From NCBI GenBank assembly GCA_003478355.1, contig QUFC01000020.1:1-60956 (forward strand): 60,956 nt of DNA. Reading direction: 5' to 3'. Numbering within the stretch: the stretch's first letter is position 1; each line of letters opens with the position of its first letter. The translations under genes and the position numbers were made by a program. Shown in pieces: positions 16,299 through 25,564 of the stretch. The notes below the pieces were generated by a model. The model did not search any database and was not told the origin of the DNA. It saw only the letters and a list, made by a program, of their open reading frames with translations. This DNA comes from Lachnospiraceae bacterium AM48-27BH. GTDB lineage: Bacteria > Bacillota > Clostridia > Lachnospirales > Lachnospiraceae.

Positions 16299-16949
16299 CT
16301 ATTCGATTTTCCCAAAGCCCGGGAAGTATTTGAATAATACCTTGGCGATGATCTTATCCTTGGAGATATAACTGAATCTCCAGAAACGGGCATCGGCGGA
16401 GTAGTTTCGGTTGTCACCCATCATGAAATACTGACCCTCCGGAACCTCATAATGAAGTTCTTTTGGAGTTTCCATCTCTTCGTGAAGATATGGCTCTTCG
16501 AGCGGGGTGTCAGAACCGTTTAAGTAGACGTGACCGTCTTTGATGTCGATGGTGTCACCTGGCATACCGATGATTCGTTTGACGTAGTAAATCGTGGAGT
16601 TGCGTTTATCGGCGCGGCCACATACAGGGCAGACACCTTCTGGAGTCTCCTGGTAGGTGGTGCCGCAGGTCTTACAGTCATAGCCAAATACGAAGATCAC
16701 CACATCACCCCGCTCCGGCTCGTGGAAATGGTAAGAGAGGCGGGAACCAATGACGCGGCTTCCGGTCATGATGGTGTTTTCCATGGAGGCGCTAGGGACG
16801 CGGCTGTTGGCAATGATAAAGGTATTTAAGACAAAAGCGATGGCAGCGGCAGCAACCAGGATCTGGATCCAGCTGATGATCTCTGATTTCCAGTTGACCG
16901 GCTTTTTCTCTTTCTCTTCGGTGTTTTTTGTTTCGTTCTGTTCATTCAT
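16299..16949 (-). CDS. lepB: Signal peptidase I with zinc-ribbon-like insert
   Basis: A 216-aa membrane-anchored serine peptidase that cuts Sec/Tat signal peptides. It has one N-terminal membrane helix (residues 26-48), catalytic Ser55 in PSASMENT, and catalytic Lys124 in YYVKRIIGMPGD. It closes with the GDNRNYSADAR box (178-188). Between the Ser and Lys boxes lies an insert with two CxxC pairs (Cys92/95 and Cys107/110), which looks like a zinc ribbon and is absent from the textbook enzymes. ATG 16949 is weakly preceded by AGAAGG. Transcribed alone, with hairpins downstream. Confidence 0.92.
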   Translation of the reverse strand: MNEQNETKNTEEKEKKPVNWKSEIISWIQILVAAAAIAFVLNTFIIANSRVPSASMENTIMTGSRVIGSRLSYHFHEPERGDVVIFVFGYDCKTCGTTYQETPEGVCPVCGRADKRNSTIYYVKRIIGMPGDTIDIKDGHVYLNGSDTPLEEPYLHEEMETPKELHYEVPEGQYFMMGDNRNYSADARFWRFSYISKDKIIAKVLFKYFPGFGKIE

Positions 16950-17124
16950 AGGGGGGTTATAACCTTCTTTCCATATCGTACTTGTTTCAGTTTAAAGTAG
17001 AATCTTTTATTTCGCAAGGGCTTTTCGAAAAAGGTAAGAAAAATTTCACAGGTTTACCGCAAAGTTATGGTAGAATGATTAAAAAATAGAGGCGGCTGGA
17101 GTTTTTTTACATGGCAGTCGGAAA

Positions 17125-18204
17125 GTGACGGAAAAGTGGATGCGTGAGAAGAAGATCATCAGAAATTTATTCGTCGGTGGAGGGATTTTGTTGGTACCTG
17201 CTGGCGTACTGCAGTTTGCTGCCAGAAAAATACCGGGATTTGGACAGTGGTATGCAGTGACCATTTACCCCTGGATTGTTGGGCTTTATGGGAGGATTTG
17301 TGGGCTGGTGCCATTTTCTGTAGTGGAAATGGGCCTGTATGGACTTGTTTTGTTTTTTGTATACAGCCTGCTGAGGCGTGAGTGGAAGTGGAGGAAGATG
17401 TTTGCCGGGGTATTTTTTACAGCGGGTCTTCTGGCCTTTCTGTATACGGCAAATTGTGGGGTCAATTACTACCGGAAACCATTTTCCTCTTATCTGGATC
17501 TGCAGATAGGGAAAGCGACCACGGAAGATTTAAAGGCGTTGTGTCAGGAACTGGTGCAGAAAATCAATGAGACAGCACCGGAAGGGCCGGTGGATATGGG
17601 GCTTTTGGCCCAGGGAAAACTGGCGCGGACGGGAAAGGCGGCCATGGAGAAGCTGGGAGAAGAGTATCCGGCACTGTCCGGCTGCTATCCGGTGCCAAAA
17701 CCGGTTATGGTGTCCTGGATCCTGGCAGTGCAGCAGCTTTGTGGTGTGTATTCTCCATTTACGGTGGAGGCCAATTATAACTGGCAGATGACCGGGTACA
17801 ACATTCCCCACACCATCTGCCATGAACTGTCCCATCTACGAGGGTTTATGCGGGAGGATGAGGCTAATTTTATTGGAATTCTGGCATGTACGGAGTCAGA
17901 TGATGCGTATTTCCGGTACAGTGGATATCTGATGGCGTGGGTCCATGCGGGAAATGCCCTGGCAAAGGCGGATGTGGAGAGTTTTTATGAGCTTCACAGC
18001 CAGTTATGCGGCCAGGCAGTGCAGGATCTTCAGGAAAATAATAAATATTGGGATCAATATGAGGGAAAAGTAGCGGAAGTGTCCAATCAGGTCAATGATA
18101 CGTATTTGAAATTGAATGATCAGAAGGATGGAGTGCAAAGCTATGGCAGAGTTGTCGACCTGATGCTGGCTATGTTCCTGCAGAATCGTCAAGAAGCGCA
18201 ATAA
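17125..18204 (+). CDS. DUF3810 family membrane protein (putative metallopeptidase)
   Basis: About 354-359 aa. Three N-terminal membrane helices (about residues 14-35, 43-75 and 90-112) precede an extracytoplasmic domain with HELSHLRGF, a variant of the HExxH zinc-binding motif, and EDEANFIGILAC, which carries the downstream Glu typical of gluzincin-like proteins. The start is uncertain: GTG 17125 or ATG 17140, neither with a strong RBS. DUF3810 proteins are uncharacterised, so peptidase activity is a prediction from the motif. Divergent from lepB and upstream of glgB, which has its own promoter. Confidence 0.8.
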   Translation: MTEKWMREKKIIRNLFVGGGILLVPAGVLQFAARKIPGFGQWYAVTIYPWIVGLYGRICGLVPFSVVEMGLYGLVLFFVYSLLRREWKWRKMFAGVFFTAGLLAFLYTANCGVNYYRKPFSSYLDLQIGKATTEDLKALCQELVQKINETAPEGPVDMGLLAQGKLARTGKAAMEKLGEEYPALSGCYPVPKPVMVSWILAVQQLCGVYSPFTVEANYNWQMTGYNIPHTICHELSHLRGFMREDEANFIGILACTESDDAYFRYSGYLMAWVHAGNALAKADVESFYELHSQLCGQAVQDLQENNKYWDQYEGKVAEVSNQVNDTYLKLNDQKDGVQSYGRVVDLMLAMFLQNRQEAQ

Positions 18205-18222
18205 TCTGACAAATCCAACTTA

Positions 18223-18251
18223 TTGACCAGAAACGGCAGACAAGGTATACT
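18223..18251 (+). promoter_or_regulatory. Predicted sigma-A promoter of glgB
   Basis: TTGACC (18223-18228), a 17-bp spacer, then TATACT (18246-18251), 74 bp before the glgB start. This is one of the best promoters in the window and should drive glgB, the nitroreductase and probably the genes behind it, since no terminator is seen before 25126. Confidence 0.7.
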
Positions 18252-18324
18252 ACTATATAAGAAAATTTGTGACTATGAAGGTACGGAATAGTTACAGAAA
18301 ATTTTGGAAATGAGGGGGATCTTA

Positions 18325-20738
18325 ATGGAAAAAACATTATATGACATGATGGATTGGGCGGGAATTGAAGAACTGGTGTACTCGGAGGCTTCTGATCCGC
18401 ATCGTCTTCTTGGCGCTCATGAGACGGAACATGGAGTACTGGTGCAGGTATTTATCCCTACAGCAGAAAAAGTCCAGGTAAACTGGGGTGGAAAGCAGTA
18501 TGAGATGGAACTGGCGGACGAGGCAGGATTCTTTGCAGTGCTGATTCCGGAGAAAAAGATCAGCGCATATACGTTGACCGTTACTTATGACAATGAGACG
18601 GTGCAGGAGATCCGGGACCCGTATGCCTACGAACAGCAGATTCCGGAGGAAAAGCTGAAAGAATTTGCGGCCGGTGTCTGCTATGATATTTATGAGACGC
18701 TGGGTGCTCATGCGAAGACCATTGATGGCGTGGAAGGTGTACTCTTTGCTGTCTGGGCTCCGTGTGCCATGAGAGTCAGCGTGGTGGGTGATTTTAACCT
18801 GTGGGACGGCAGACGCCATCAGATGCAGAAGTTAGGCGATTCTGGAGTTTTTGAGCTGTTTATTCCGGGACTTGGTAAGGGAACCATCTATAAATATGAA
18901 GTAAAGACCCGCAGCGGTGATGCGATGTTAAAGGCTGATCCTTATGGAACCTATACGGAGATGCGGCCCAATAACGCTTCCATCGTGTGGGATGTGAATG
19001 GATATGACTGGTCGGACAAGATCTGGATGGAAAACCGGGAGAAAACCCAGGGTAAGGATAAGCCGATGTCCATTTACGAGGTACATTTAGGCTCCTGGAT
19101 CCGGAAACCGCTGGAGGAGGATGAAGATGGTGATCCAGTGACAGGCAGCGAATTCTACAATTACCGGGAATTGGCAGTGCGCCTGGCTGAGTATGTGCGG
19201 GAAATGGGTTACACCCATGTGGAACTGCTTCCGGTGATGGAGCATCCTCTGGATGCTTCCTGGGGCTATCAGGTGACGGGATATTATGCACCGACCAGCC
19301 GTTACGGAACACCAGAAGATTTCCAGTATTTTATGGATTACATGCATGAGCATGGCATCGGCGTGATCTTAGACTGGGTTCCGGCTCATTTTCCGAAAGA
19401 TCTGGTGGGACTGGCCTGCTTTGACGGCACCCATGTGTATGAGCATGCAGATCCACGCCAGGGCGAACACCCGCACTGGGGAACCTTGATCTATAATTAT
19501 GGCCGTCCACAGGTATCCAATTTCCTGATCGCCAATGCCCTTTATTGGGCGGAGAAATTCCATGCAGACGGCATCCGTATGGACGCGGTGGCCTCCATGC
19601 TGTACCTGGATTATGGCAAACAGGACGGTGAGTGGGTCCCGAATATTTATGGCGGCAATGAAAACCTGGAGGCGGTGGAGTTCTTAAAGCATCTGAATTC
19701 CATTTTCAAGAAGAAACATCCGGCGCAGTGCTGATCGCGGAGGAATCGACAGCCTGGCCGCAGGTGACAGGAGATGTCAAAGAAGGCAGTCTGGGCTTTG
19801 ATTATAAATGGAATATGGGCTGGATGAACGATTTTCTGGGGTATATGCAGTATGATCCGTATTTCCGGTGCCATCATTATGGAGAATTGACGTTCAGTAT
19901 GCTGTATGCGTACAGTGAGGACTTTGTTCTGGTATTTTCCCATGACGAGGTAGTTCACGGCAAGGGCTCCATGGCAGGTAAAATGCCGGGAGAGACCCTG
20001 GAGGCAAAATATTCCAATCTCCGCGCAGCTTACGGCTATATGATGACACATCCAGGCAAGAAGCTATTGTTTATGGGACAGGATTTCGGGCAGATGTCCG
20101 AGTGGAACGAGAATGAGAGTCTGCCGTGGGATCTGTTAAAATATGACAAGCACAGCCAGACAAAGGCTTATGTGAAGGCATTAAATGAGCTGTATTACAA
20201 TACTCCGGCCCTTTATGAGAAGGATTTTCATCCAGACGGATTCCAGTGGATCAACTGCACCAGCAGCAAGGACAATATCGTGGTATTTTTAAGAAAGACC
20301 GACCGGCCGGAAGAAACGCTTTTGGTGACCTGTAACTTTGCGCCTGTGACCCATGAGAAATTCCAGGTAGGCGTGCCATTTGCGGGAAAATACAAAGAGA
20401 TTTTGAACAGTGAAGATAAGAAATTCGGTGGAAGTGGAATCGGAAATTCCAGGATCAAAGCTTCGAAGAAGAAAGAGGCGGATGGAAGAGAAGATTCCAT
20501 TGAGATCACGCTGGCGCCACTGGGAGTGCAGATCTTTTCCTGTACGCCGGTGAAGGAGAAGAAGGCAGAAGCGAAGAAGGCAGAAACGAAGAAATCTGCG
20601 GCGAAGAAAGTGGACGCGAAGAAACCTGCGAAACCTGCGGTGAAGAAAGTGGACGCAAAGAAACCTGCGAAACCTGCGGTGAAAAAACCTGCGAAACCTG
20701 TGGCAAAAAGGGCCTCAGGAGCCGCAAAAACGAACTAA
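18325..20738 (+). CDS. glgB: 1,4-alpha-glucan branching enzyme with Lys/Ala/Pro-rich tail, frame broken near 19722
   Basis: GlgB makes alpha-1,6 branches in glycogen. From ATG 18325 (GAGGGGG RBS) come two beta-sandwich N-terminal modules (about residues 20-215, CBM48-like) and the GH13 barrel: DGIRMDAV with nucleophile Asp420, AEESTAWP with the acid/base Glu, and FSHDEVVHGKGS. The frame stops at 19734. Adding one G to the GG at 19722-19723 (HPGAVLIAEE) restores one ORF of 804 aa. The last 60 or so residues are a repetitive Lys/Ala/Pro tail (units such as KKVDAKKPAKPAV), like histone-H1-type tails and not part of normal GlgB. No other glycogen genes are near. Confidence 0.85.
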
Positions 20739-20764
20739 TCTGTATACAAATCGGAGGTAATGCA

Positions 20765-21334
20765 ATGTTAAAAGATCTGGTTTACAAGTGCCGTTCTTAT
20801 CGGAGATTCTATGAGAATATCCGTATCTCAGAGGAAGAATTAAAGGATCTGGTGGATCTGGCGCGGATGACAGCGTCCACGGCCAATTCCCAGGCGTTAA
20901 AATACCATCTGGTGACCAGACCGGAGGAGTGCGCGGCAGTGTTTGGGACACTTGGCTGGGCGGGAGCTCTGCCGGACTGGGATGGTCCGGAGGAGGGAGA
21001 ACGCCCTTCTGCTTATATCATTGTGCTTTGCGATAATACCCTTGGGAAAAATAAGCAGACCGATGTGGGAATCACTTCCCAGACGATGATGCTTGGCGCT
21101 GTGGAGATGGGATATGGCGGCTGTATGCTGGGCAATGTCCGCAGGACAGAGCTGGCAAAGCACCTTTCCATTGACAGCGAGCGTTTCACGATCGAGCTGG
21201 TGCTGGCCCTTGGAAAGCCGAAGGAAACGGTGAAAATCGTGGATATCCCGGAAAACGGCAGTGTAAAATATTACCGTGACCAGGATCAGGTACATTATGT
21301 GCCAAAGAGACATCTGGAGGACATTCTTGTATAA
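20765..21334 (+). CDS. Nitroreductase family protein
   Basis: A 189-aa FMN-dependent oxidoreductase of the nitroreductase fold: RSYRRFYENIRISEEEL at the start, MTASTANSQALKYHLV (FMN-binding Ser/Asn region), and GYGGCMLGNVRR followed by LVLALGKPKE near the end. ATG 20765 follows CGGAGGTAATGCA. The natural substrate cannot be told from sequence. It sits 26 nt after glgB and its TAA overlaps the next ATG by one base, so it belongs to the glgB-to-MoxR transcription unit. Confidence 0.88.
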   Translation: MLKDLVYKCRSYRRFYENIRISEEELKDLVDLARMTASTANSQALKYHLVTRPEECAAVFGTLGWAGALPDWDGPEEGERPSAYIIVLCDNTLGKNKQTDVGITSQTMMLGAVEMGYGGCMLGNVRRTELAKHLSIDSERFTIELVLALGKPKETVKIVDIPENGSVKYYRDQDQVHYVPKRHLEDILV

Positions 21335-22296
21335 TGCTCTATTTATGTAAACTTATCACTGACCGGAGCGGCATGAAAGGAATCCGCATTTTCGAGTGCC
21401 GGGGGCTGGACAGTCTGGTCGTAATCCCGGAGGAGATAAAAGGACAGCCGGTGATCGAACTGGCTCCTTACATTTTCTCCGCACAGGAGGATTATGAGCC
21501 GGAAGACCGAAGTGATGCCTTCTGGTGGGGAGAGGGGGAGCCGGAGGAGCTTTCTATTGTCAACGGAAATGCCCTGACGGAGCTAAAGCTTCCCAGAACC
21601 TTAAAAAAGGTCGGAGCTTACGGCTTTTATAATTGTGAAAATTTAAGATCCTTAGAGCTTTACAGTACTACCATGGACTGGGGGGCAGGCGTATTTACCG
21701 GTTGTTTTGGCGTGGAAGCTATCAGGATCTATGTGGATGAGACCCAGAAATCCTGCATGAAGGAGCTTCTTATGGAGCTTCGGCAGAGTCTGGTGGTTTC
21801 CTATGTGGGAAAAGGTCAGGCAATGTTGATATTCTCTGATTTTTTCGAGGAGGCAGTGGAAAACACTCCTGCAAGAATCCTGGTGACCAATACCCACGGC
21901 TGCGGTAAGCAGTACCGCAATGCTTTTGTACGCACCCAGTTCCAGTTTCATGAGTATGACAGCTTATTTCCTTATGTGAAGGTTCAGGAGCCGGAGAGTC
22001 TGGTGTGCAGGCTGGCACTGGGGCGTCTGATGTTTCCGTATGAGCTGGAAAGCGCCTATCAGAACCAGTATGAGGAGTATGTGAAGGCTCACAATGTGGA
22101 AGCGGCGTCCCAGGCTATGGAGCGTGGCGCACAGGAGGAAGTCCGCTGGCTGCTGGAGCACATTCCATTTTCTAAGGAGGAGCTGGAGCAGGTGATCTCC
22201 CTGGCGGTAAATGGTCCCGGCGGCAGTCTGGTCAGTGAATTGATGGACCAGAAGCAGAAACAGGGCAGTGTGAAACGGAGGCGGTTCCAGTTATGA
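21334..22296 (+). CDS. Leucine-rich-repeat (BspA-like) protein of a vWA/MoxR operon
   Basis: A 320-aa cytoplasmic protein. Residues 15-145 contain BspA/LRR_5-like units (LVVIPEEIKGQPVIELAPY, LTELKLPRTLKKVGAYGFYN, LRSLELYSTTMDWGAGVFTGC). The rest is helical, with a pattern near the C-terminus (AASQAMERGAQEEVRWLLEH) that resembles an ankyrin-like or helical repeat. No signal peptide, so it differs from secreted BspA proteins. The ATG overlaps the nitroreductase stop (TAATG) and its stop overlaps the next start (ATGA). This tight coupling to the vWA and ATPase genes suggests a substrate-recognition or adaptor part. Confidence 0.7.
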   Translation: MLYLCKLITDRSGMKGIRIFECRGLDSLVVIPEEIKGQPVIELAPYIFSAQEDYEPEDRSDAFWWGEGEPEELSIVNGNALTELKLPRTLKKVGAYGFYNCENLRSLELYSTTMDWGAGVFTGCFGVEAIRIYVDETQKSCMKELLMELRQSLVVSYVGKGQAMLIFSDFFEEAVENTPARILVTNTHGCGKQYRNAFVRTQFQFHEYDSLFPYVKVQEPESLVCRLALGRLMFPYELESAYQNQYEEYVKAHNVEAASQAMERGAQEEVRWLLEHIPFSKEELEQVISLAVNGPGGSLVSELMDQKQKQGSVKRRRFQL

Positions 22297-23624
22297 TCGA
22301 TCCTACAAAACACCGGCAGCTGGAGGAACTGGATACGGTCAATCTATGTACCCAGATCTTTACCAATGCCAGAAATGAACTGTATCTGAATATGCACTAT
22401 CTGGATCTGGCTCTCAGCAGCTTTGGTTTTGAGGCAGATCCGGCCCTTTCATCAGTGGCTACGGATGGGTTTGTGATCTATTATCGCCCGGAGTGGGTAT
22501 TTGCCATGTATAAGCGTGGCAGAGTCCATATCAACCGGGCATTTCTCCATATGGTGTTCCACTGCCTGTTCTGTCATCTGGACACCAGAGGGAAAAGGGC
22601 TAAAGATTACTGGAATCTGGCCTGCGACATTGCCATGGAGTCTGTCATTGACGGACTTTATAAGAAATGTGTCCACGTACCGCCATCGCCTTACCGCCGG
22701 GAACTGTATCTGCGCCTGGGTAAACAGATGCCGGTGCTGACGGCAGAGGGGATCTACGATGCCCTGCAGAATATGAATCTGAATGAACGGCAGTATGAAC
22801 GGATGGCGGAGGAATTTCTGGTGGATGACCATGAGCTGTGGTATGAGGACCAGACAAGATCCCAGGCGATCCCAAGACAGGGCAGATGGAAAGATAACCG
22901 GGAGAAGATGCAGACAGAGATGGAAGCCCGTTCTACGGAGACCAGCCAGAATGAGGAGGATTCCGGTCTGCTGGAGCAGGTGCAGGTGGAGAACCGGGAG
23001 AGGTATGATTACAAAGCATTTTTACGGAAATTTGCCGTGATGAAAGAGGAGATGCAGGTAGATCCGGATTCCTTTGACTATATTTATTATACCTATGGCA
23101 TGAACCATTACGGAAATATGCCTCTGATCGAGCCATTGGAAAGCAGGGAAGTATACCGGATCGAGGATTTTGTCATTGCAATCGATACGTCCATGTCCTG
23201 CTCCGGGGAACTGGTGCGCCGTTTTTTGGAAGAGACGTATCAGGTACTCAGCGAGTCGGAAAGCTATTTTAAGAAGGTAAGGATCCATATCATCCAGTGT
23301 GATGACCAGATTCGTTCGGATGCGAAGATCACGGATCAGGGGGAAATGAAGGAATATATGGAACATTTCACCATCCAGGGCATGGGCGGGACGGACTTCC
23401 GGCCGGTGTTTGAGTATGTGAATGGGCTGCGTAATCAGGGGGAATTTGCCAAACTCCGGGGGCTTTTGTATTTTTCCGACGGAAAAGGCATATATCCGGT
23501 GAAAATGCCGCCCTACGATGTGGCGTTTGTATTTATTAAGGATCAGTATCAGGACGAATCGGTTCCGGACTGGGCCATGAAACTAATTCTGGACAAAGAG
23601 GATGTGACAGATCATGAACATTAA
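22293..23624 (+). CDS. vWA-like protein with DUF2201-type metallopeptidase-like domain
   Basis: A 443-aa protein. The N-terminal half has a zinc-peptidase-like helix (HMVFHCLFCHLD, His86/90/95) and other DUF2201 features (DYWNLACDIAMESVID). After a charged linker (about 185-235) comes a von Willebrand A-like domain with a MIDAS motif DTSMS (298-302) and the GGTDFRP element (365-371). Such proteins pair with MoxR ATPases to remodel or insert metal into client proteins. It overlaps the LRR gene by four bases and the ATPase gene by 11, a fixed three-gene cassette. Whether the peptidase-like site is active is unknown. Confidence 0.82.
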   Translation: MIDPTKHRQLEELDTVNLCTQIFTNARNELYLNMHYLDLALSSFGFEADPALSSVATDGFVIYYRPEWVFAMYKRGRVHINRAFLHMVFHCLFCHLDTRGKRAKDYWNLACDIAMESVIDGLYKKCVHVPPSPYRRELYLRLGKQMPVLTAEGIYDALQNMNLNERQYERMAEEFLVDDHELWYEDQTRSQAIPRQGRWKDNREKMQTEMEARSTETSQNEEDSGLLEQVQVENRERYDYKAFLRKFAVMKEEMQVDPDSFDYIYYTYGMNHYGNMPLIEPLESREVYRIEDFVIAIDTSMSCSGELVRRFLEETYQVLSESESYFKKVRIHIIQCDDQIRSDAKITDQGEMKEYMEHFTIQGMGGTDFRPVFEYVNGLRNQGEFAKLRGLLYFSDGKGIYPVKMPPYDVAFVFIKDQYQDESVPDWAMKLILDKEDVTDHEH

Positions 23625-25125
23625 GCGTGCGAAACAGGAAATCAAGGATACCATTGAAGCGTATCTGTTAAAGGACCGGTACGGGGCTTACGAGATCCCG
23701 GCGATCCGGCAGAGACCGGTGCTGCTGATCGGCCCGCCAGGTGTGGGCAAGACTCAGATCATGGAGCAGATCTCCCAGGAGTGCCAGATCGGGCTGGTGG
23801 CTTACACCATCACTCATCACACCAGACAAAGCGCCATCGGACTTCCCTTTATCCAGGAAAAGATCTACAACGCCCGTCGGGTGTCAGTGACGGAATATAC
23901 CATGAGCGAGATCGTGGCATCTATTTATGACAAGATCGAGTCCACAGGGCTGCGGGAGGGAATCCTGTTTATCGATGAGATCAACTGCGTATCGGAGACA
24001 TTGGCGCCGACCATGCTCCAGTTTCTGCAGTGTAAGACCTTCGGAACCCATGCGATCCCGGAAGGCTGGATCATCGTGGCTGCAGGAAATCCACCGGAAT
24101 ACAACAAATCTGTCCGGGAATTCGATGTGGTGACCCTGGACCGTATCAAGATGATCCATGTGGAGCCGGATTATCAGGTGTGGAAGGAGTATGCGGAACA
24201 GGTACAGATCCATCCAGCCATCCGTTCTTATCTGGACATCAAACCGGGCAATTTCTGCAGGATCGAGACGACGGTGGACGGCAAACGGTTCGCCACTCCG
24301 CGAGGCTGGGAGGATCTGTCCCGTTTCCTGGAGGTCTATGAGAAATTAGGAAAAACGGCGGATCGTGATGTGGTCAGCCAGTATATCCAGTACCCGCAGA
24401 TCGCCAAGGATTTCGCCAATTATCTGGAACTTTATCAGAAGTATCAGAAGGATTATCAGGTGGATGAGATCTTACACGGCGTGATCCGGGAAGCGGCATG
24501 CCGGAAACTGGAGAAAGCGCCATTTGATGAGCGGCTCAGCGTGATCAGTCTGTTGACGGCTAAGTTAAATGATGGTTTTCTGGCACTTTCTATGATGGAG
24601 GATCGTCTGGAGCGGCTGCAAAAGCTCCTCGGTGGCGTGAAGCCTGGAAATTATGATGAGCAGGAGTATCCGTCTGCCTTAGAGCGGCTGGAAGGGATTC
24701 TGGCTGGTGTCCAGGCAGAGTGGAAATATAAGAAAGAGGCCGGGCTGTTAGACCGGAAAGAAGCCCATCTGGTCTTTGATACGGTGGAAACCTTAGATGC
24801 TCTGGTAAAGGAACTGCGGTCGGAGCATATCACGGAGACAGATGCGGTCTGGGAGAAAGTCAGTCAGGCATTTGCGGATAAAAATGACCAGTACGAAGTG
24901 CAGTTTGATCTCTGTGGGGAACAGCTGGAGCACGCCTTTGATTTTATGGAGGCGGTCTTTGGGCAGAGCCAGGAAATGGTGGTGTTTATCACCAGCCTGA
25001 ATATGGGATTTTACAGTGTCAGATTTCTGGGCGAGTATGAGTGTGAGCGGTATTACCGATATAACCAGACGCTGCTGTTTGATGGACAGGAAAAGGAAAT
25101 TCTGGAAAAAATTGAGAAAAAGTAG
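23614..25125 (+). CDS. MoxR-type AAA ATPase
   Basis: A 503-aa protein with a MoxR/AAA_5 ATPase core: Walker A GPPGVGKT (40-47), Walker B ILFIDEIN (117-124), sensor 1 AAGNPPEYN, and a lid with ATPRGWEDLSR. A helical C-terminal extension of about 230 residues, with coiled-coil-like heptads, follows. It acts as the motor that works with the vWA protein whose gene overlaps it by 11 nt. It is longer than simple MoxR proteins (about 320 aa), so the C-terminal part may dock the LRR or vWA partner. The operon seems to end here. Confidence 0.88.
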   Translation: MNIKRAKQEIKDTIEAYLLKDRYGAYEIPAIRQRPVLLIGPPGVGKTQIMEQISQECQIGLVAYTITHHTRQSAIGLPFIQEKIYNARRVSVTEYTMSEIVASIYDKIESTGLREGILFIDEINCVSETLAPTMLQFLQCKTFGTHAIPEGWIIVAAGNPPEYNKSVREFDVVTLDRIKMIHVEPDYQVWKEYAEQVQIHPAIRSYLDIKPGNFCRIETTVDGKRFATPRGWEDLSRFLEVYEKLGKTADRDVVSQYIQYPQIAKDFANYLELYQKYQKDYQVDEILHGVIREAACRKLEKAPFDERLSVISLLTAKLNDGFLALSMMEDRLERLQKLLGGVKPGNYDEQEYPSALERLEGILAGVQAEWKYKKEAGLLDRKEAHLVFDTVETLDALVKELRSEHITETDAVWEKVSQAFADKNDQYEVQFDLCGEQLEHAFDFMEAVFGQSQEMVVFITSLNMGFYSVRFLGEYECERYYRYNQTLLFDGQEKEILEKIEKK

Positions 25126-25197
25126 CGGTTTATCTGGTCTGTTGTATAGTTTTGCTTCTTTTCACACATAATTGGAAGTGTAAGGAGGCATAGGAAT

Positions 25198-25404
25198 ATG
25201 GAAAATAAAGCAATGGACGCGACAGCGTTGACCATCAGCATCATTGGCGCCATCAACTGGGGCCTGATCGGTTTTTTTAATTTCAACCTGGTATCCTTTC
25301 TCTTTGGCAGCATGACCTGGCTATCCAGGATCATTTACGCCATTGTAGGAATCTGCGGAATCTATCTGTTGAGTTTTTACACCAGAACCGGAAAAGAATC
25401 GTAG
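25198..25404 (+). CDS. DUF378 family small membrane protein
   Basis: A 68-aa protein with two membrane helices, the family signature TISIIGAINWGLIGFFNFNLV at the start (here given in part), and a second helix IIYAIVGICGIYLLSFY. ATG 25198 follows TAAGGAGGCATAGGAAT. It resembles Bacillus YuzA; function unknown. It lies alone between the MoxR operon and the two-component system. Confidence 0.88.
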   Translation: MENKAMDATALTISIIGAINWGLIGFFNFNLVSFLFGSMTWLSRIIYAIVGICGIYLLSFYTRTGKES

Positions 25405-25486
25405 ATCCAGGGTAACTGAATAGTTGTAATCCAGGAAAATGGGATCTGTGCCAGAGACGTGCAGGTCTCATTTTAGGATTATTTAA

Positions 25487-25515
25487 TAAACAGATAAGGG
25501 AAAGTATGTTATACT
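25487..25515 (+). promoter_or_regulatory. Predicted promoter of the two-component operon
   Basis: TAAACA (25487-25492, four of six matches to TTGACA), a 17-bp spacer and TATACT (25510-25515) lie 50 bp before the kinase gene. Moderate support. Confidence 0.45.
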
Positions 25516-25564
25516 TAAAAATAAACGATGAACTTGGAATTTATAAGGAAGGTTGATAAAATCC

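Noticed and set aside
20500..20738. CRISPR-like or tandem-repeat array at the end of glgB
   Set aside because: The repeated units are in-frame Lys/Ala/Pro codons without regular spacers, so it is coding low-complexity sequence.
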